Part shown: positions 59,375 to 64,000 of the stretch, piece by piece
Numbering within the stretch: the first letter of the stretch is position 1
How the letters are laid out: every line of letters begins with the position of its first letter
Assembly (NCBI RefSeq): GCF_003019815.1
Contig: NZ_CP027773.1
Span: forward strand, 3,731,001 to 3,795,000
From: Variovorax sp. PMC12
GTDB taxonomy: Bacteria; Pseudomonadota; Gammaproteobacteria; Burkholderiales; Burkholderiaceae_C
Direction of reading: 5' to 3'
Length of the DNA: 64,000 nucleotides
Program-made: the position numbers and the translations under genes
Notes under the pieces: model-generated
The model's input: only the letters and a program-made list of their open reading frames with translations
What the model was told of the DNA's origin: nothing
Databases searched by the model: none

Positions 59375-60862
59375 CTACCCAAAGCGGAAGGTCTGCTTGC
59401 GCGTCGCCTCCACCTTCACGCGCTTGAAGCTCCATAGCGACGCGGTGGTGCTACTGCTGTCGCCCAGGACCAGGATCGGCCCCGTGTAAGCCGCGCCGCA
59501 CACCGCAGGCGCCGACCCCGGCAGTGCCGCGTTGGTGGCGCAGCTGGCGTCCGCCGAGGCGTTGCGCGGCATGCCGCCATCCCCCGTGATGCCGTCGACG
59601 ATGCAGGCGTCCGGGTAGGCCGTGTAGTCGAAGCCTTCGAGCGTCTCGCTGCCGTTGTAGGCAGGGTTGACCGCCACCGTGCCCACCGGCGTGCCGCCGG
59701 AGATGCGCCAGCCCGGCGTGGCCGGCGTGATGGCGATCGAACTGAACTCGCTGGTCGAGATCGCGTTCGTCGCCTGCATGAAGTGGTAGTACGTGTCGAA
59801 GATCAGGATGCGGCGGCGCGCGCGAACGTCCGCCAGCGTGGCGTTGGCCGGCAGGGGCGTGGCGTCGCAGTGCAGGTCGACCGTGAAGTTGAGGTATGCA
59901 TACGGCAGCCCCTGCCCGATGCCGCCGGCATCGCCCTTGAGCTCGAGCTCGATGCGCTTCAGATCGCTCACTTTCGTGCCCGCCAGGCCCGGCAGTTGCA
60001 GCACGGCCTTGTTGCCCGCGCCGCCGCCTACAAAGGCACCGACCGCGTTGGAACCCGCGTCCAGCCTCATCGACAGCACGCCCGCGGCGCTGGCCAGGTG
60101 CGCCTTGTTGAGCTGCGGCTGCGCCGCGAGCTCGGCCGGCTTGAAGGTGTGCGTGAGCGGCAGGTCGAAGCCGTCGTCTTCGGCTGCGGCGATCAGCGCG
60201 GCGACGAGGCCGTCGAGCGTGGTGTCGCCGTCGGCCAGCGATTGCGCCAGGTGCTCGAGCAGGTCATCGTAGGCGTCGCCCGCAACGGCCTTGAATTCGC
60301 CCGTGAAGGGGTTCGGCGCGAATGCGCCGTAGCCCGACTCGTTCAGCAGCGCGACGATATCGGCCTGGGCCGCGTCGAGCTTGCCCGCCAGCGCTGCCAG
60401 CGCGGCGAGCCCGGCCTGTTCGATGCCGCCGGGCGCCATGCCGGCCGCGCGCGCCAGGATCAGCTCGGTCAGCGGCGTGATGTTGACGTAGCCCGCCGCG
60501 CGCAGCATGGAGTGCAGCTTCTGCCCGGCGGCCAGCGAACCGCCCGAGGCCGTGGCCAGGCAGGGGAACTCGGGTGCATCGAGCTTGGCGGACCACTTGC
60601 CGTCGGCGGCCGTGTTGGCCGTGCCGGAGGTGCCGTTCGCGCAGCGCAGCGCCACGTTGCTGCCGGATGCCGGCGCGCCCGTGGCCACGGTGCCGGAGAC
60701 GGCGACGCTGGTGTCGGCCGCAGGCGGCGTGGTGGGGGAGCCACCACCGGAAGGAAGCAGGCTGAAGCCGCTGCTGCCGCCGCCGCCACCGCCTCCGCAG
60801 GCCGAAAGGCCCAACGCGAGCACGAGCGTGCCAGTGGCAAAACTGAAAGATCTGATCCCCAC
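59375..60862 (-). CDS. Large secreted lipoprotein of unknown function
   Basis: A 495-residue putative lipoprotein; signal TGTLVLALGLSAC with lipobox LSAC (Cys near 22), then a Gly/Ser/Pro linker (GGGGGGGSS; GGGSPTTPPAADTS). A carboxypeptidase-regulatory/Big-like segment (VSGTVATGAPASGSNVALRCANG) is followed by a long helical Ala-rich region and a beta-rich C-terminus with several cysteines. The GTG at 60862 has a strong GAGGAG six bases upstream. No enzymatic motif was recognised. The 172-base gap upstream (60863-61034) shows no gene. Confidence 0.72.
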   Translation of the reverse strand: MGIRSFSFATGTLVLALGLSACGGGGGGGSSGFSLLPSGGGSPTTPPAADTSVAVSGTVATGAPASGSNVALRCANGTSGTANTAADGKWSAKLDAPEFPCLATASGGSLAAGQKLHSMLRAAGYVNITPLTELILARAAGMAPGGIEQAGLAALAALAGKLDAAQADIVALLNESGYGAFAPNPFTGEFKAVAGDAYDDLLEHLAQSLADGDTTLDGLVAALIAAAEDDGFDLPLTHTFKPAELAAQPQLNKAHLASAAGVLSMRLDAGSNAVGAFVGGGAGNKAVLQLPGLAGTKVSDLKRIELELKGDAGGIGQGLPYAYLNFTVDLHCDATPLPANATLADVRARRRILIFDTYYHFMQATNAISTSEFSSIAITPATPGWRISGGTPVGTVAVNPAYNGSETLEGFDYTAYPDACIVDGITGDGGMPRNASADASCATNAALPGSAPAVCGAAYTGPILVLGDSSSTTASLWSFKRVKVEATRKQTFRFG

Positions 60863-61034
60863 AATCGACTCCTCACCTGGTCTGAACGCCAGTGGGTCGA
60901 TGCTAGAAACGGGCCCCGCAGGGCACCATCACCGGGATCCGTAGTTCGAAGGCGGGAACACCCGCGGTTCAAACCGGAGAGTCACCAGGCCGGAGCCGGC
61001 GCGCCGTGCGGCGGCTCCGCGCGAGCGTCAGGCG

Positions 61035-61244
61035 TCAGTGCCGCGCCGACACCGTTTCGCCGGCCTTCAGGCGATACACCGTGCCGCAGTACGGGCACTT
61101 GGCTTCGCCGGTGCGCGCCACGTCGAGGTAGACCTTCGGGTGGCTGTTCCAGAGCTTCATGTCGGCCTTGGGGCTGGGGCAGAAAACACCGCCCTGATGA
61201 TTGAGCTCCTTGGCCAGGAGTTCGACAACTGCATTGGTGGACAT
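61035..61244 (-). CDS. zf-CHCC zinc-finger protein
   Basis: A 69-residue protein with CHCC ligands: Cys in GGVFCPSPKADMKLWNSHPKV together with its His, and the pair CPYC in EAKCPYCGTVYRL. The family resembles the zinc-binding C-terminal part of complex I subunit NDUFS6 and often lies next to ilvE in beta-proteobacteria. It begins 8 bases after the ilvE stop, so co-transcription is likely. Function is unknown. Confidence 0.85.
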   Translation of the reverse strand: MSTNAVVELLAKELNHQGGVFCPSPKADMKLWNSHPKVYLDVARTGEAKCPYCGTVYRLKAGETVSARH

Positions 61245-61252
61245 GGTTTCTT

Positions 61253-62206
61253 TCAGACTTTCGTGAGCCAGTGGGCGTACTTGGGGTTCTTGCCGTTCAC
61301 GATGTCGAAGAAGGCAGACTGGATTTTCTCGGTGATCGGGCCACGGGCGCCGCCGTCGCCGCGGTTGCCGATCTCGACGCGGTCGAGTTCGCGGATGGGC
61401 GTGACCTCAGCGGCCGTGCCTGTGAAGAAGGCCTCGTCGGCGATGTAGACCTCGTCGCGCGTGATGCGCTTTTGCACCAGCTCGAGGCCCAGGTCCTTGC
61501 ACACGTGCAGGATGGTGTTGCGGGTGATGCCGTTGAGCGCGCCGGCCGACAGGTCGGGCGTGTACACCACGCCGCCCTTGACCACGAAGATGTTCTCGCC
61601 CGCGCCTTCCGACACGAAGCCGCTCGCGTCGAGCAGCAGCGCTTCGTCGTAGCCGTCGTCCAGGGCTTCCATGTTGGCCAGGATCGAGTTGGTGTAGTTG
61701 CTCACCGTCTTGGCCTGCGTCATCGTGATGTTGACGTGGTGGCGGGTGTAGCTGGAGGTCTTCACGCGGATGCCGCGCTTCATGCCTTCTTCGCCCAGGT
61801 AGGCGCCCCAGGACCAGGCCGCGACCATGGCGTGGATCTTGTTGCCCTTGGGGCTCACGCCCAGCTTCTCGGAGCCGATCCAGATGAGGGGGCGCAGGTA
61901 GCAGCTCTCGAGCTTGTTCTCGCGAACCACCTGTTTCTGGGCCTCGTTGAGCTGTTCCTGCGTGAACGGGATCTTCATGCGCAGGATCTTGGCGCTGTTG
62001 AACAGCCGCTCGGTGTGCTCGGCCAGGCGGAAGATGGCCGTGCCGCCGTCCGCCGTCTTGTAGGCGCGCACGCCCTCGAAGGCGCCGCAACCGTAGTGCA
62101 GCGTGTGGCTCAGCACGTGGATCTTGGCGTCGCGCCAGTCCACGAGTTCGCCGTCCATCCAGATCTTGCCGTCACGGTCGTCCAGCGAGGGGGGGATCGA
62201 GCTCAT
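61253..62206 (-). CDS. ilvE: Branched-chain amino acid aminotransferase
   Basis: A 317-residue class IV PLP aminotransferase. Key segments: HTLHYGCGAFEGVRAYKT (about 34-51), the catalytic lysine in HHVNITMTQAKTVSNYTNSILAN (about 160-180), and EGAGENIFVVKGGVVYTPDL with GITRNTILHV. It interconverts Leu, Ile and Val with their 2-oxo acids using glutamate. The ATG at 62206 (MSSIPPSLDDRDGKIWMDGE) is the conserved start; AGGAA precedes it. TAAAAT on the minus strand (62258-62253) is a possible -10 box. Confidence 0.96.
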   Translation of the reverse strand: MSSIPPSLDDRDGKIWMDGELVDWRDAKIHVLSHTLHYGCGAFEGVRAYKTADGGTAIFRLAEHTERLFNSAKILRMKIPFTQEQLNEAQKQVVRENKLESCYLRPLIWIGSEKLGVSPKGNKIHAMVAAWSWGAYLGEEGMKRGIRVKTSSYTRHHVNITMTQAKTVSNYTNSILANMEALDDGYDEALLLDASGFVSEGAGENIFVVKGGVVYTPDLSAGALNGITRNTILHVCKDLGLELVQKRITRDEVYIADEAFFTGTAAEVTPIRELDRVEIGNRGDGGARGPITEKIQSAFFDIVNGKNPKYAHWLTKV

Positions 62207-62324
62207 TTCCTGATTCCTTTGGGAGCGATGGGGGAAGTCGCAAAAGCTTTCGATTTTACGGCCGGCCCCGGAACGGGGTGCCCGACAATGGTTGGTTGTC
62301 CAAACCAGTGGAAAAAGGGTTTCC

Positions 62325-63341
62325 GTGTCCGTATTCAAGAACGTCATCGTCTATCGCATCGAACCTGCCTGGTCCCAAACACTGGCCGAGGCGGAAGAAG
62401 GGCTAGGAAAGCAGCGCTTCGTGCCCTGCGGCCCCTCGCAGGAAAAGTCCGCCGGCTGGGTCGAGCCCCGCGGCGAGGCCAACGGCCCGCTGGTCGAATC
62501 CATCGACGGCCAGTGGCTGGTCGAATACATGATCGAGAGCAAGCAGGTGCCCGGCTCCGTGGTGCGCCGCAAGCTCGACGAGCGCTGCGCCCACATCGAG
62601 GCCACCACCGGCCGCAAGCCCGGCAAGAAGGAAAAGAAAGAGCTGAAGGAAGACATCACGCTCGAGCTGCTGCCGATGGCCTTCACCCGCAGCGCGCGCG
62701 TGACGGTGTGGATCGACAAGGCGGAGAACCGCCTGGTCATCAACAGCGGCAATGCATCGCGCGCCGACGAGGTCGTCACCAGCCTCGTGAAGTCGCTCGA
62801 CGGCTTCGCGGTGGCCCTCATCAACACGCAGATCGAGCCGGCTGCGGCCATGGCCAACTGGCTGCTGACGCAGGAGCCGCCGGCCGGCTTCACCATCGAC
62901 CGCGAGTGCGAGCTCAAGGCCTCCGACGACTCCAAGGCCGTGGTGCGCTACGCCAAGCATCCGCTGGACATCGACGAAGTCAAGCAGCACATCACCGACG
63001 GCAAGCGCCCCACGCGGCTCGCGCTGACCTGGGACGACCGCGTGTCCTTTGAGCTCACGCACGGGCTGCTGATCCGCAAGATCACCTTCCTCGAAGGCAC
63101 GGGCGACGGCGCCGCCGGCGGCAAGAAGGAAGACAACTTCGACGCCGACGTGGCCATCGCCACGGGCGAGCTGGGCCAGCTGGTGCCGGCGCTGCTCGAT
63201 GCGCTGGGCGGCGAGGCCGCGTTCTCGGCCGCGCCGCCGGACGACACGGTGAAGCCTGCAACCGCGCCTGCAGCAGCGCCCGCCACGACGGCACCGGCAG
63301 ACGCAGCAGACTCCGCAGAGGAAGAAGACGCGCCCTTCTGA
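62325..63341 (+). CDS. rdgC: Recombination-associated protein RdgC
   Basis: A 338-residue protein with the RdgC pattern: FKNVIVYRIEPAWSQTLAEAEEGL at the start, FVPCGPSQEKSAGWVEPRGEA, LLPMAFTRSARVTVWID near the middle and FDADVAIATGELGQLVPALLDALGGEAA near the end. RdgC is a ring-shaped dsDNA-binding protein that restrains RecA. The GTG at 62325 fits the family start and has AAAGGG upstream. About 45 extra C-terminal residues, rich in Ala/Pro/Glu (TAPAAAPATTAPADAADSAE), go beyond the E. coli length. Confidence 0.93.
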   Translation: MSVFKNVIVYRIEPAWSQTLAEAEEGLGKQRFVPCGPSQEKSAGWVEPRGEANGPLVESIDGQWLVEYMIESKQVPGSVVRRKLDERCAHIEATTGRKPGKKEKKELKEDITLELLPMAFTRSARVTVWIDKAENRLVINSGNASRADEVVTSLVKSLDGFAVALINTQIEPAAAMANWLLTQEPPAGFTIDRECELKASDDSKAVVRYAKHPLDIDEVKQHITDGKRPTRLALTWDDRVSFELTHGLLIRKITFLEGTGDGAAGGKKEDNFDADVAIATGELGQLVPALLDALGGEAAFSAAPPDDTVKPATAPAAAPATTAPADAADSAEEEDAPF

Positions 63342-63356
63342 CGCGGCGCGGAAAGC

Positions 63357-64000
63357 TCAGGCGACCAGGTAAGTCTGCGCGAGGCGCACCCAGCAGGCGG
63401 CTCCCAGCGGCAGCACCTGGTCGTTGAAGTCGTAGCCGGGGTTGTGCACCATGCAGCCCCCGAACTCGCCCTCCCCGTTGCCGAGCATGAAGTAGCAGCC
63501 CGGCAGCGCGGCGAGCATCCAGGCGAAGTCCTCGCTGCCCGCGAAGCCGCGGGGCACCTGCGTGAGCACGTTCGCCTCGCCCACGATCTCGGTGCACACC
63601 TGCGCCATCAGCCGCGTCTCGGCCGCGGTGTTGACCACCGGCGGCACCAGCTGGCGGTAGTCGATCTCGGCCTCCACGCCGTGCGCCTGCGCGGTGAGGC
63701 TCACGATCTCGCGGATGCGCTGCTCGACCAGCGCGCGCGTCTCGGGCCGCGCCGCGCGCACGTTCAGGCCCAGCGATACGGATTGCGGGATCACGTTGTG
63801 CGTGGCGCCTCCGCGGATGAAGCCGACCGAGACCACCGCCGTGTCGTCGGGCGCCACGTTGCGCGCCACCACCGTCTGCAGCGCCGTCACCACCGCCGCG
63901 GCGGCGGCGACCGGGTCGCGCGCGCGATGCGGCATGGCACCGTGCCCGCCCACGCCCTTGATGGTGACGTCGGCCACGTCGGACGACAGCGTGACCGGGC
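63357..64000 (-). CDS. M20-family amidohydrolase/carboxypeptidase, 5' truncated by window edge
   Basis: The frame is open to the right edge (codons read PVTLSSDVADVTIKG before the first internal GTG), so only the C-terminal ~214 residues are present. Visible features: the dimerisation-domain start GVGGHGAMPHRARDPVAAAA with the catalytic-region histidines, FIRGGATHNVIPQSVSLGLNVR, and the metal-site GFAGSEDFAWMLAALPGCYFMLGNG. This is the HipO/AbgB/aminoacylase type, which hydrolyses N-acyl amino acids or related amides with two metal ions. It is convergent with rdgC, 15 bases away. Confidence 0.88.
   Translation of the reverse strand, partial: PVTLSSDVADVTIKGVGGHGAMPHRARDPVAAAAAVVTALQTVVARNVAPDDTAVVSVGFIRGGATHNVIPQSVSLGLNVRAARPETRALVEQRIREIVSLTAQAHGVEAEIDYRQLVPPVVNTAAETRLMAQVCTEIVGEANVLTQVPRGFAGSEDFAWMLAALPGCYFMLGNGEGEFGGCMVHNPGYDFNDQVLPLGAACWVRLAQTYLVA

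Overview
The window is GC-rich (roughly two thirds G+C), densely coded DNA from a beta-proteobacterium, most likely a soil or plant-associated member of the Comamonadaceae close to Variovorax. That placement is inferred from codon usage, protein content (several Bug-type tripartite receptors, homogentisate genes, an mreBCD-mrdA block, gatCAB, an rdgC homologue) and family-typical intergenic repeats; no rRNA or tRNA gene is present to test it. No phage, transposase or CRISPR array was seen, and no gene-free stretch exceeds 300 bases.

Layout. 0-8.2 kb: the end of an amine/amino-acid oxidase plus binding-protein operon; a TetR/Tet-type efflux pair with twin tet-like operators; a GMC oxidoreductase and an MmsA-type dehydrogenase facing a LysR regulator. 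8.4-12.4 kb: an MlaE-F-D-like lipid transport operon with an auxiliary lipoprotein. 12.4-20.8 kb: an IclR/sirtuin pair facing a homogentisate operon (MBL-fold protein, MhaA/MhaB-like hydroxylase, hmgA, Bug receptor, fahA). 20.8-29.2 kb: core genes for cell shape (mreB-mreC-mreD-mrdA, leftward) and transamidation (gatC-gatA-gatB, rightward). 29.2-34.7 kb: a DUF4124 protein, pyrE and xth with head-to-head starts 12 bp apart, then a LysR-controlled FAD monooxygenase with a Bug receptor.

34.7-49.7 kb is the most interesting part: fifteen consecutive leftward genes that look like a nitrogen-scavenging super-operon for triuret, carboxybiuret and biuret. It encodes allophanate hydrolase (atzF), an AtzG-AtzE pair, an AtzH-like protein, a biuret hydrolase (biuH), a second isochorismatase-fold hydrolase that is a candidate triuret hydrolase, a formamidase, two ABC importers (NMT1/SsuA type and BMP/nucleoside type) and a GntR regulator. 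A consensus-quality sigma-54 promoter (minus strand, 49710-49695) lies just before atzF, with a palindromic site at the predicted transcription start. No cyanuric acid hydrolase is seen.

49.9-64 kb: an M48 protease, an AmpG-like permease, a small ketosynthase/chain-length-factor/halogenase-like cassette, a two-component system, an O-antigen-ligase-like protein, a large lipoprotein, a zf-CHCC protein with ilvE, rdgC, and the 3' part of an M20 peptidase.

Two dispersed structured repeats cut across this layout. A ~90-bp element occurs six times (19.4, 22.9, 24.5, 41.8, 46.8, 49.8 kb), always a few bases after a stop codon and always in the same orientation relative to transcription, with compensatory base changes in several stems. 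A 96-bp element occurs as two inverted copies at 37.76-38.00 kb; its stem sequences differ between copies but remain fully paired.
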